Shown here piece after piece: positions 7,735-16,425 of a stretch of DNA of 48,367 nucleotides. The notes below the pieces were generated by a model. That model was not told where the DNA came from, made no database searches, and worked only from the letters and a program-made list of their open reading frames with translations. The stretch's first letter is position 1. The number at the start of each line of letters is the position of its first letter. The translations under genes were made by a program, and so were the position numbers. Source of the stretch: an uncultured Chthonomonas sp. GTDB lineage: Bacteria > Armatimonadota > Chthonomonadetes > Chthonomonadales > CAJBBX01. The stretch is from contig CAJBBX010000040.1 in NCBI GenBank assembly GCA_903951425.1, positions 1 through 48,367 on the forward strand, given 5' to 3'.

Positions 7735-9885
7735 CTACCGGAGCAGCAAATCATGACGGAACTCAGACCCATAGAGGCCTACAGCGCCTACGTCAGTGCG
7801 AACATAGCCAGAAGCGGTCTCATCGGGACCAACCGGCAATCCGTACGCGATGCCTCCCGCGTCTGTACGGCGCAGAAACTGGGCAGAGTCGGTCCTGTGG
7901 TTGCGCTCGATCACCGTTACGATCGCAGATGACTGACGGGTGTACAACTTATAGAGCGCCGGATAGCGCGTTCGATACGGCTCGTCGCGAATATCGATGG
8001 ATTTTCGTGTCCTGGCGACACCCAGAGGGTCCTCCATCAGCTCCAAGAACCGCCGCGGGTCGGTCACGGCGCCTGTGACCGGCTTGGGGCAGACTATGAA
8101 AGCGTTGTTGCGGATCGTGCTCCCTCCGCCGCCGTTGAACTTTATCACAGCCGTGGATCCGGCTCGCACGAACAGGTTCTCTTCGATCGTGGCTGTGTAG
8201 ACGCAGCTGTCATCAATGTAGATGGCCTGTACGCCGTGCGCGTCTCCCATACCGGTGCGGAGGTCGTGGATGTAGTTCCGCCGGATGGCGTAGCCGCACG
8301 CGCTGGGGTCGCGCCCCACGTAGATTGCCGCTCCGTCGCCGATCCATGTGCAGACGCCGCCTATATCGTTGCCCTCGATGACGTGATCGTTGCCGTAGAG
8401 CATCACGGCCTGCCCGGCGCTATCGGCAAGCAAGCACCGGCTGACCCGATTGCCTACTCCATCAACGCTCACGTGGGGCCGCACATGCCAGTCCCACCGG
8501 GCCACGCGCTCGATGCGGCAGTTCTCCACGGTGTTGCCACCGGGCTTCAGTGTGCGACGATCGCCGCCGCCCATGACGACACCGAAGGCGCCGACGTCCA
8601 GGATATCGCAGCCGGTCACCGTGTGGCCGGAGCCGCATCGCCGGTCCCATGCCGAGTCGTCGTAGAGGCGGCGGTTCAGGTCGCCCAACACCCGGGAGGC
8701 CGGCTTGCCCGGCGCGCCGATCCAGCCACCGCGGGGGTCGGGTACGGTAGCGCCCTGCCCGATCTGAACGCCGACAAGGCCGAGGTTTCGGAGGAGGCAC
8801 CCGCCGACCACGCAGCCCGAGCCGCCCTCAATGTAGATAGCCGAACCGCGCGCGTTCTCCAGCGTGACGTCGCGCAAAACAACGCTGGCGACGTCCTGCA
8901 GAACAACGAGGGGCTCCTCAAGAACGGAAAGCTGCACCACCGAACCGGTGAGGGGCTTCGGCGGCCACCAGTAGATGCGGAGGGCCCGGCGATCGACGTA
9001 GTACTCTCCCGGGGCGTCCAGCTCCTCGAGCAGATCGAGGGCATACCAGCCGCAGATGGGCTTGGCGGCCACGCCGTAGATATGCGGCATGGCCGTTGTG
9101 ATCGTGCGATTCGACGCATCGACCGTCGCCACCGGCAGCAGGTCGGCGGAGAAGGCATAGTTGAAGATGCCCGCTACGCTCATGCCTCGGACAGCACCCC
9201 ACCGGGCGACGCGGGGATCGTCCACCTGGAATGTGGCGCCCTGCCCCCCGTAGTCGCCGTCCCGTGGCACACTGCCCGGAACTACCACCTTCGTGATAGG
9301 GATTAGGGGGGCGCCCACATTGGGGTACCGGGCGATCACCTGAGGCCGGCTGTCCATCGAGAGCTCCACGGGGGCCGGACGGCATGGCCTCGCGTGCCCG
9401 TGAGCCCCCAGCAGACCGCCGTCCCTGAGGCCAAGGGCCAGAAGGTCGGCAACGCGAACGTGACCTACCGAACCCTCGGGAAGCCGCGCCAGGGCCGCGG
9501 AATCGGTCACAGGCGCCCATGCCGCCTCGGGGACCACGACGCCGCCATCCAGAACCGCACGCTCCCCGGGCGCGGAGCGGATCACGGTCGGCGCTGCCGG
9601 AGTGCCGCTGTCGGCTGGGCCGAACTCCAGTGCCGAAGTCCGGCGGTACCTGCCCCCGCGCAGCCAGAGCGTGCCGCCTCCGGTCCCCTTGAGCTTCCGC
9701 AGCGCATCGCGGGCTGCCTCGATCGTCTGCACAGGATGCGCTCGACTTCCGTCAGCGGCGTCGCTACCGTCTACCGCAACCCAGACCTCCACGGGAGCTG
9801 CCGACGACGGAACAGGCGCGGCGGCGATGAGCGCCAAAAGCGCGCCGGCTGTTGCGACACGTGCGGCAAGGCACCGGCAGTTCAC
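7735..9885 (-). CDS. Secreted right-handed parallel beta-helix protein (GH141-like)
   Basis: The 716-residue protein begins with a signal peptide (1-29, ending in SSA-A). A segment typical of extracellular beta-helix enzymes follows: VAVDGSD near 37, an ARDALRKLK helix near 58, then a Gly/Asn-rich helix of short strands from about 330 to 640. The GEYYVDRRALRIYWWPP-type stretch near 290 is common in GH141-like and related carbohydrate-active beta-helix proteins. The likely role is binding or cutting an acidic or fucosylated polysaccharide. I cannot identify catalytic residues with confidence. The start is GTG, supported by AAGGAG eight bases upstream, and it overlaps the upstream SGNH gene by GTGA. 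The coupling suggests work on the polysaccharide handled by the MBOAT/SGNH pair. An alginate-epimerase-like role cannot be excluded. Confidence 0.75.
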   Translation of the reverse strand: MNCRCLAARVATAGALLALIAAAPVPSSAAPVEVWVAVDGSDAADGSRAHPVQTIEAARDALRKLKGTGGGTLWLRGGRYRRTSALEFGPADSGTPAAPTVIRSAPGERAVLDGGVVVPEAAWAPVTDSAALARLPEGSVGHVRVADLLALGLRDGGLLGAHGHARPCRPAPVELSMDSRPQVIARYPNVGAPLIPITKVVVPGSVPRDGDYGGQGATFQVDDPRVARWGAVRGMSVAGIFNYAFSADLLPVATVDASNRTITTAMPHIYGVAAKPICGWYALDLLEELDAPGEYYVDRRALRIYWWPPKPLTGSVVQLSVLEEPLVVLQDVASVVLRDVTLENARGSAIYIEGGSGCVVGGCLLRNLGLVGVQIGQGATVPDPRGGWIGAPGKPASRVLGDLNRRLYDDSAWDRRCGSGHTVTGCDILDVGAFGVVMGGGDRRTLKPGGNTVENCRIERVARWDWHVRPHVSVDGVGNRVSRCLLADSAGQAVMLYGNDHVIEGNDIGGVCTWIGDGAAIYVGRDPSACGYAIRRNYIHDLRTGMGDAHGVQAIYIDDSCVYTATIEENLFVRAGSTAVIKFNGGGGSTIRNNAFIVCPKPVTGAVTDPRRFLELMEDPLGVARTRKSIDIRDEPYRTRYPALYKLYTRQSSAIVTVIERNHRTDSAQFLRRTDAGGIAYGLPVGPDETASGYVRTDVGAVGLYGSEFRHDLLLR

Positions 9886-10796
9886 TGGTTCCGTCTCCTT
9901 GTCCCCGCGGGCGCGGCATCAGCGGCCACGCACTGGGCCACGCGGCCGGAGTAGACCACAGCGCACGCGTCCCTCAGGTGTGAGCCGTCAAACGTGCCGA
10001 GACCCGCCTCGTCGATGCTCAGCCAGCGTCCGCCCGCCGCGGCGAACGAGCGTCTGAAGACCGCCATATCCATGCCGCTCAGCTTGTCTTCCTCCTGCAG
10101 TATGGCGGGCGCCACCGGCACTCGCAAAGCGTACACGCGGACCCCGGCGCGGCGCCACTTGCGCGTCCGGTCGATGAGGCCCCTTACGAGGGCGGGGCTT
10201 ACGCGCTCGCGGGCGTAGGTCTGGCGAACCATCGGCAGGTAGGCGCTCGGGTCTCCCGGCGTCATGCGCCTGGCAGCCCAGCCGTCCGTGTGGAACGTGC
10301 ACGTAACCTGGTACCCGCGTAGCCTGCCCCCCAGCGCGCCAACGTCAACCGGATCGAAGACGCCGCCGAACCGCCGGTCCCACCAGAGGGTCTGCAGAGA
10401 CGCCGTCCCCGAGACCGTAAACTGGTTCTGGGCGGCGGCGCCTGCCAGGAAATTGTGCGGCGCGATGCCCAATACGACCACCGGGTCCGGCGCAGAGGGG
10501 TCGAGCACTCGCTCGACGGCATCCATGTAGGCGGGCGAATAGGCACAAGCGCTGAACCCGAAGTTGACGATGCGCCGTCGCGGCAGGAGCGGCGACATGG
10601 CACCGGGTGAGAGGCCCGAGTAGATTCGCGAGCACCCGGCAAGGACGATATCGGCGTCGGCCCTGTGCGCCACCTTGGTCGCCCAGTAGCGCGATTCCGG
10701 CAGGCCCCTAGAGGCGGAGACCAGGCGACCAGCGACCGCGACGCCGAACACAAGGGCCGCACAGGTCAGCAGCACTAGCGGCCTCAGGCGATCCAT
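9882..10796 (-). CDS. SGNH/DltD-like membrane-anchored protein, partner of the MBOAT acyltransferase
   Basis: This 304-residue protein has one N-terminal membrane segment (7-25) and an extracytoplasmic SGNH-hydrolase-like domain. The nucleophile motif is GCSR with Ser56, and a late DGSHL (Asp270, His273) supplies the rest of a catalytic triad. Proteins of this layout pair with MBOAT acyltransferases (AlgI with AlgJ/AlgX, DltB with DltD) and move the acyl group onto the polymer outside the membrane. It lies 10 bases after the MBOAT stop, with GAGGGTG before its ATG, and overlaps the beta-helix gene. The canonical GDS is changed to GCS, as in several MBOAT-linked families. Function is inferred from motif plus neighbour. 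Confidence 0.7.
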   Translation of the reverse strand: MDRLRPLVLLTCAALVFGVAVAGRLVSASRGLPESRYWATKVAHRADADIVLAGCSRIYSGLSPGAMSPLLPRRRIVNFGFSACAYSPAYMDAVERVLDPSAPDPVVVLGIAPHNFLAGAAAQNQFTVSGTASLQTLWWDRRFGGVFDPVDVGALGGRLRGYQVTCTFHTDGWAARRMTPGDPSAYLPMVRQTYARERVSPALVRGLIDRTRKWRRAGVRVYALRVPVAPAILQEEDKLSGMDMAVFRRSFAAAGGRWLSIDEAGLGTFDGSHLRDACAVVYSGRVAQCVAADAAPAGTRRRNQ

Positions 10797-10806
10797 GCTC
10801 GCACCC

Positions 10807-12219
10807 TCAAAACTGGAAGTAGATGAACGCGGCGCCGGGGCCGCGCAGGAAGACGCACATGGCCAGTATCATCGCCAAGTAGACGGGCTCCAGCACCTGC
10901 ATGGCATCTGAGCGCCAGCAGGCCAGGTTACCCCATCCATGGTAGTGGTACACCTCGCGTGCAACAGCCATCGCGCCCGCAACGAGGGCCGGCACACTGA
11001 TCGCAGCCACAGGCGCCCATGACCCGTGCGCAGGATTGAGCATCACACCAAGCACACTGAGGGCCTTGCCAAGGGTCGACGCCCGAAACAAGACATAGGC
11101 GATATTGACGAGGACCATACAAATCAGCGTCGCGGCCATGCGCCCCCACCGCATCTGCGCAAGGCGCTCCGGCCAGTGGGTCAGCCGTTCTACGCTGGTA
11201 TAGAGCGCATGGACGGCGCCCCAGGCGATGAAGTGCCAACCGGCGCCGTGCCAGAGGCCGGAGACCAGCATCGTGATCCACATGTTCCGGTGGGCGGCCC
11301 AGGCGCCCTTGCGTGATCCTCCCAAGGGCAGGTAGACGTAGTCGCGGAACCAGGTCGAAAGCGAGATATGCCATCGCGTCCAGAACTCGCGCATAGATCG
11401 CGAGATGTAGGGGTGGTTGAAGTTAAGCGGGAAGTCGTAGCCCATCCACTTGGCCAGGCCCCGCGCGATGTCCGTGTAGCCGCTGAAGTCGCAGTAGATC
11501 TGGAGCGAGAACATGGTCGCGATCACCCACCAGTAGGGCGCCGATTGCGGGACCAGCGCCTGGTTGTAGGCGGCGTTCACGGCCGGCGCAAGTTGGTCGG
11601 CGATCACCATCTTCTTGAACAGCCCGTGGATGATGAGACGCGTTCCCTCCCACATCTGGTCCGCCGTCGGCTTGCGGTTGGCAAGGATCTGCGGGAGAAG
11701 GTCATACGGACGGATCACAGGGCCAGCAACCAGATGCGGGAACATTGAGAGGAACGCGAAGAACTGCACGAGGTCCCGGGTGGCCTTCACCTTCCCCTGG
11801 TAGACATCAATGGTGTAGCTGAGGGACTCGAAGGTGTAAAAGCTGATGCCCACCGGGAGGATCAGATCATAGACCGGCACGCTCAGTGGCGCGTGGGCCA
11901 TGCTGAGCACAGCGTTGAGGGCCCGGGCCGCGAAACCAGAGTACTTAAAGATCAGCAGGGAACCGACGTTCCCCACAAGTGAGAGCGCCAGCCAGAGGCG
12001 CTTGCGCTCCGGCCGGCGTTCCATGGCAATGCCCGCAGTGAAGTCGATCAGCCCGGTATAGATCAGCAGGAACACGTACCGCCAGTCCCACGCGCCGTAG
12101 AAGGCGAAGGAGGCCAGCGTCAGGAAAGCCAGCCTCGGGCGTAGCCGATCACGCAGCAGGCGCCAGATCGGGAAGAAGCAGCACGCGAAAACGACAAACG
12201 CGAACGAATTGAAGAGCAT
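10807..12219 (-). CDS. MBOAT family O-acyltransferase (AlgI/DltB-like)
   Basis: This 470-residue polytopic membrane protein carries the MBOAT signature. WTRWHISLSTWFRDYVY lies at 280-296, and GLWHGAGW at 321-328 contains the expected catalytic His324. LPVGISFYTFESLSY near 121-135 is also typical of the AlgI group. Such enzymes pass acyl groups, usually acetyl, across the inner membrane for O-acetylation of exopolysaccharide or other envelope polymers. The length fits the family (about 460-520). It follows the S41 protease gene by six bases and precedes the SGNH partner by 10, so it is probably co-transcribed with both. The acceptor polymer is unknown; no alginate or cellulose synthase is in the window. 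Confidence 0.9.
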   Translation of the reverse strand: MLFNSFAFVVFACCFFPIWRLLRDRLRPRLAFLTLASFAFYGAWDWRYVFLLIYTGLIDFTAGIAMERRPERKRLWLALSLVGNVGSLLIFKYSGFAARALNAVLSMAHAPLSVPVYDLILPVGISFYTFESLSYTIDVYQGKVKATRDLVQFFAFLSMFPHLVAGPVIRPYDLLPQILANRKPTADQMWEGTRLIIHGLFKKMVIADQLAPAVNAAYNQALVPQSAPYWWVIATMFSLQIYCDFSGYTDIARGLAKWMGYDFPLNFNHPYISRSMREFWTRWHISLSTWFRDYVYLPLGGSRKGAWAAHRNMWITMLVSGLWHGAGWHFIAWGAVHALYTSVERLTHWPERLAQMRWGRMAATLICMVLVNIAYVLFRASTLGKALSVLGVMLNPAHGSWAPVAAISVPALVAGAMAVAREVYHYHGWGNLACWRSDAMQVLEPVYLAMILAMCVFLRGPGAAFIYFQF

Positions 12220-12225
12220 CGACCG

Positions 12226-15200
12226 TTACTTCTGTCCCTGCTGCTTGCGCCGGTCGGGCCCGGCCGTCCTGAGTAGCTCGGCCACTGCCGCCTCAAGCTG
12301 CCGGTCCGTGTCCGCCACGATATCGTCGGGAGTGTGCTCGACCTCGATATCCGCCGGGCAACCGTTTAGCTCCATGTCCTTGCCGTCCAACGTGAAGCTC
12401 CCCACGGCCGGCATGCGCAGGCTGCTGCCGTCGATCAGGGACGTGCCGCCGGTGCCAATGACGGAGCCGTGGGTCGAAACGCCCACCGTCTTGCCAAGTC
12501 CCAGGCCGCGGAAGCCCCACGGGAAGACCTCGGCATTGCTGAACGACTGGCCATTGATGAGCACCACCATGGGCTTTGTGAACGCAGGCATGGGCGCCGG
12601 AAGCCGCTCCGGGCTGCCACGGAGGGTGCGGTAGCCGAAGACGCGGTTGTTGAGGAGGCTGAACATCTCATCCGCCACGCTACCGCCGCCATTGAACCGG
12701 AGGTCCAGCACCAGTCCGTCGCTGCCCTGCGCGTCGGCAAGGGCGACGCGCCGGAACTCCTCAAGCTGTGTGACGCCCATGCCGTTCATGTGGACGTAGA
12801 TGAAACGGCCGCCGGAGAGCTTCTCCGTGCGCGTCCGGCGCTCGCGGACCCACTGCTCGTAGGCCAGGCTGCGCTGCACAGCGCCGGAGATCGGCCGGAT
12901 CGTGACTGTCCGGGTCTTGCCGTCGGTCGAAACCGTCAGCGGCAGCTTCTTGCCCGACTTGTCGGCCAGCAGGCGGTAGAGCTCTTCGTTGTGTGCCACC
13001 GAGGCGCCGTCAACGGCAGTCACCACATCTCCCGCCGCCAGCTTGCTGCCCGCTGACGCCGCAGGAGTGCGCTCGACCACGGTGGCGACTTTCACTCCGG
13101 GGCCTGCGAAGGTGTCATCGAGCGTGACTCCGAGTGCTGCCGTCGATGCGCCCTCGGAGTCGCGGCCTCCCGAGAGGCCCGTGTGACTGGCGTTGAGCTC
13201 GCCCAGGGCCAGGTTGAACAGCGTGTAGAAGTCCTCGCGGTACGTGATGTCAGCCACCACGGGCCGGTAGCGCTCGCGGAGGGCGTTCCAGTCGCACCCG
13301 TGCATCTTCTCGTCGTAGAAGCCGTCTCGCATCTTGCGCCAGGCCTCGTCGAACATCTGCGTCAGTTCGGCCCGGGTGTCCAGGTCCATGGTCGCGCTCA
13401 AGGAGAGCGCGGACGGCGCTGGACCGGCTACTGCGGCGGCGGGCACGGTGGTGGCAGGTGCGGCGGTGGGCAGGCTCCTGAGCTGGCCTCCGGCGATCCA
13501 GTAGATCGTCGATCCATCGGGGCTGAACTGCATGGCTCGGCCGCTTTCGCCAGATTGCGTGATCCGTGCTGAAGCGCCGCCGCCCGTGGGCGCCTTCCAG
13601 AGGTCGGAGCGGCCCAGCGTACTCATGAAGAACCAGATCGTCTGGCCGTCGGGCGAGATGGCGTACGAAGTCGTGCCGGTGTCGCTGGAGGTGACCTGCT
13701 TAGGGCGAGTGTGTATCTCCTCCAGATCGATGACGACCTTCCTGGGTGCAGCAGGTTGCGCGGCCGCCGCATCGGCTCCACTCGCGCCGGATGTGCGTCG
13801 ACGCGGGGAGGTTGGTTGGCCCGAACCGCCGGATGGGCCGTCGTCGGAGCCGTAGGTCCAGCGCGTCTCCTTCAAGGAGAGCGAGTATATCTGGTTCTTG
13901 CCGCTACGGTTGGACTGGAATGTCAGGTTCTTGCCGTCGGCCGACCACTGCGCGTCGGCTGTGACCCCCGGGTACCGCGATATGTTGGTACCCGCCCCGG
14001 TCTCCATGGAGATCAGGTGCAGCGATCCCACCGTGCCCGCCGAATGGGATTTGACGAGATGGTAGGTTACCCACTTGCCGTCGGGCGACCATGCGTGGCC
14101 GCCGATGCTAGGGCCCCGGGCCACCACCTTGGGCTCGCCGCCTGCCGCAGGAATGACGCAGAGCTCCTGGCCGTCGCCGCCGCGCAGGAACAGCACCTGC
14201 TTGCCGTCTGGCGAATAGACAGGCACGCTCTCGGCGACCTCCTTGGAGCCCACAAGCTTGCGGGTCTCCTTGCCGGGGACAGCGGCCACGTAAATATCGG
14301 GCTCACCGGAGCGGTCGGACGTGAAGGCCACCTCCTTGCCGTCTGGCGACCAGGTGACGTCTTCCTCGCGCTGCGTGGTATCGGTGATGCGCACAGGCTC
14401 GCCGCCTGAGGCCGGCTGCACATAGACCTCGCCGTGGACGATGAAGGCTACCTGCTTGCCGTCCGGGGAGAGCGTCGCCTCTTGCACGCTGTTGGCATAG
14501 ACCGTCTTCCGGACATTGTTTTCGCGATCGTCTGAGGCGGCCGTCACGCGGATCTCACGGAGTTCGCGCGTCTTGAGGTCCAGCCGCCAGAGCCCGAAAT
14601 CGCGCTCGAAGACAATGGCCGATCCGTCGCGGGCGATCGATGGGTAGAAGACGGTTCCGCCGGCGAAGCGCGTCACCTGCTCCGTGGGCTTCTCGCCCAG
14701 CCGTCGGCGGTAGATGTTGGCGGTTCCGGTCTGATCGGAAACGTAATAGATGATCCTGCCGTCGGGCGCAAAGAGCGGCCATCGCTCATTGTGCGGGGTC
14801 TTGGTAAGCAGCTCGCCCTGCGCTCCTGCGGCCGTCATGACCATCAGGTCTGAGTTGGCCGCGCCACGGTATCCCTTGCGCGTCCAGGAGCCGGAGCGTG
14901 TGCAGGCGATCCACTTCCCGTCCGGGCTCATGCAGGCATTGCCCAGCGGCTCGTCATCGTAACGGACGAGGCGCGATGAGCCCTTCTTCACGTTCACGGT
15001 ATAGAGCGCGGTTGTCCGGGTCGCTTCACGCGAGGATGCGAAGAGGATCTCGGCGCCGTCGGGAGACCATCCGCTCACGGCATCGTCGGCGCTGTGATGG
15101 GTCAGCCGCTTGGCCGTCCCGCCTGCGGCCGGGATCACAAAGACGTCGTAGTTCCCTTCGCGCTTGGAGGAGAAGGCCAGCCACTTGCCGTCCGGCGACC

Positions 15201-15429
15201 ATGCGGGAAGCTGGTCATGCGCTGAGTGAACCGTGACGCGTTGCGCCGCGCCGCCCTCGACGGAAACCGTCCAGATGTCCCCGTAGTAGCCAAACGCCAG
15301 GCTCCGACCGTCAGGCGATAGAGCCGGATGCCGGGCGAAGCGGATCGCGCTGGGGACGGGCGGCTCCTGAGCCGAAGCCACCGACGCCACAGCGACGAAC
15401 GCGAGTAACAGGCACATCGCACGGACCAT
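12226..15429 (-). CDS. Tricorn-type S41 protease with N-terminal beta-propeller and PDZ domain
   Basis: The start was placed at the ATG preceded by GGGGAGG (seven-base spacer), which gives 1,067 residues and a clean signal peptide (MVRAMCLLLAFVAVASVASA). Residues about 25-590 hold TolB/WD40-like blades with repeated SPDGKxxAF motifs, as in the two propellers of tricorn protease. A tricorn C1-type helical region, a PDZ domain (about 770-850) and an S41 peptidase core follow. The core contains LDLRFNGGG and the catalytic Ser near 964 in GQSFSNAE. Unlike archaeal tricorn it is exported, so it likely degrades peptides in the periplasm. A low-complexity Gly/Ser/Ala insert lies near 530-560. Six bases separate it from the MBOAT gene. 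Confidence 0.88.
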   Translation of the reverse strand: MVRAMCLLLAFVAVASVASAQEPPVPSAIRFARHPALSPDGRSLAFGYYGDIWTVSVEGGAAQRVTVHSAHDQLPAWSPDGKWLAFSSKREGNYDVFVIPAAGGTAKRLTHHSADDAVSGWSPDGAEILFASSREATRTTALYTVNVKKGSSRLVRYDDEPLGNACMSPDGKWIACTRSGSWTRKGYRGAANSDLMVMTAAGAQGELLTKTPHNERWPLFAPDGRIIYYVSDQTGTANIYRRRLGEKPTEQVTRFAGGTVFYPSIARDGSAIVFERDFGLWRLDLKTRELREIRVTAASDDRENNVRKTVYANSVQEATLSPDGKQVAFIVHGEVYVQPASGGEPVRITDTTQREEDVTWSPDGKEVAFTSDRSGEPDIYVAAVPGKETRKLVGSKEVAESVPVYSPDGKQVLFLRGGDGQELCVIPAAGGEPKVVARGPSIGGHAWSPDGKWVTYHLVKSHSAGTVGSLHLISMETGAGTNISRYPGVTADAQWSADGKNLTFQSNRSGKNQIYSLSLKETRWTYGSDDGPSGGSGQPTSPRRRTSGASGADAAAAQPAAPRKVVIDLEEIHTRPKQVTSSDTGTTSYAISPDGQTIWFFMSTLGRSDLWKAPTGGGASARITQSGESGRAMQFSPDGSTIYWIAGGQLRSLPTAAPATTVPAAAVAGPAPSALSLSATMDLDTRAELTQMFDEAWRKMRDGFYDEKMHGCDWNALRERYRPVVADITYREDFYTLFNLALGELNASHTGLSGGRDSEGASTAALGVTLDDTFAGPGVKVATVVERTPAASAGSKLAAGDVVTAVDGASVAHNEELYRLLADKSGKKLPLTVSTDGKTRTVTIRPISGAVQRSLAYEQWVRERRTRTEKLSGGRFIYVHMNGMGVTQLEEFRRVALADAQGSDGLVLDLRFNGGGSVADEMFSLLNNRVFGYRTLRGSPERLPAPMPAFTKPMVVLINGQSFSNAEVFPWGFRGLGLGKTVGVSTHGSVIGTGGTSLIDGSSLRMPAVGSFTLDGKDMELNGCPADIEVEHTPDDIVADTDRQLEAAVAELLRTAGPDRRKQQGQK

Positions 15430-15477
15430 TGCACAGCCTCCCCTATCCCAATCCGTCTGCAGACGGCCCCGGAACAC

Positions 15478-16407
15478 CTAGCCGCCCGCCCTGCCGTTGG
15501 CCACCGCCATCGGACAGGCCATTTCCTGCGGCTCGTGGCCCACGACCTCGACCTGCACCGTCGAGTGCAGGATGCCATGGCGATCGGCGAGGGCCGCCTC
15601 GATGGCGCGGAGCCTCGCCTGGACCTCCGGCAACGCCGCCGAGGCCAGCAGCACGTGGGCGCTGCAGGCCGTCGCTCCCGGGCCGAGCGTCCAGACATGC
15701 AGGTCGTGAACACCCTCTACGCCGGGAAGCGCAAGCAGGTCCCCCTCCACCGCGGCCAGGTCCAAGCCGGCCGGAGTGGCCTCCATCAGCACATCGACCG
15801 CCTCCTGCAGTACGCCCCAGCTGCTGTATAGGATCAGGGCGCCGATCAACAGCGAGACGATGGGATCCGCCGCCGCCCACCCGGTCCGGCTGATGATAAG
15901 GCCCGCCGCCACGACGCCGACCGCCGAGACGGCATCACCGAGCATGTGGATGTAGGCACTCCGGATATTGATGTCGTGCTTGGAGCCGGCGTGCAGCCAG
16001 TAGGAGATCAGACCGTTGATCAGTATCGCCGCTGCGGCCGTCCAGACCATGGCGCCGCCGTGCACTTCGCCGGGCTTACCCAAGCGCTGATAGGCCTCCC
16101 AGAAGATGCCCAGCGCGATGATGACAAGCGATACGGAGTTCGCCAAGGCGGCCAGGATAGCCACCCGATGGAACCCATACGTTCGACGAGCCGTGGCGGG
16201 CCGCCGGGCAGCGGAGAGGCCGTACCACGATAGCGCCAGCGCAACGGCGTCGGCAAAGTTGTGGCCCGCATCGGAGAGGAGTGCAAGGCTGCCCGACCGC
16301 ATCCCCACAACGGCCTCGAAGGCCACGAAGGCGAAGGTCAGCACCATGGAAACTCCCAGGCGTCGCCCGGCGTCGGCCATATGCTCGGCGTGGCAGTGCC
16401 CGGCCAT
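15478..16407 (-). CDS. Cation diffusion facilitator (zinc/divalent metal exporter)
   Basis: This 309-residue protein has six predicted membrane helices and a cytoplasmic C-terminal domain ending near 295. The metal site is complete: His49 and Asp53 in DAGHNFAD of helix 2, and His154 and Asp158 in HMLGD of helix 5. Asp46 lies one turn before. The His/Asp pairing favours zinc over manganese. The N-terminus (GHCHAEH) is a small metal-binding tail. These proteins export Zn2+ or similar ions in exchange for protons. It lies between serC and the S41 protease gene (18 and 48 bases), probably in one transcript. I see no metal-responsive operator. An ATG at 16380 is an alternative start but would remove the His-rich tail. 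Confidence 0.92.
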   Translation of the reverse strand: MAGHCHAEHMADAGRRLGVSMVLTFAFVAFEAVVGMRSGSLALLSDAGHNFADAVALALSWYGLSAARRPATARRTYGFHRVAILAALANSVSLVIIALGIFWEAYQRLGKPGEVHGGAMVWTAAAAILINGLISYWLHAGSKHDINIRSAYIHMLGDAVSAVGVVAAGLIISRTGWAAADPIVSLLIGALILYSSWGVLQEAVDVLMEATPAGLDLAAVEGDLLALPGVEGVHDLHVWTLGPGATACSAHVLLASAALPEVQARLRAIEAALADRHGILHSTVQVEVVGHEPQEMACPMAVANGRAGG

Positions 16408-16425
16408 CTTAGGGCAAGAGCTCCG

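Noticed and set aside
7735-12219. Alginate biosynthesis operon
   Set aside because: Only acyltransferase-type genes are present. There is no Alg8/Alg44 polymerase or AlgE-type porin, so the polymer cannot be named.
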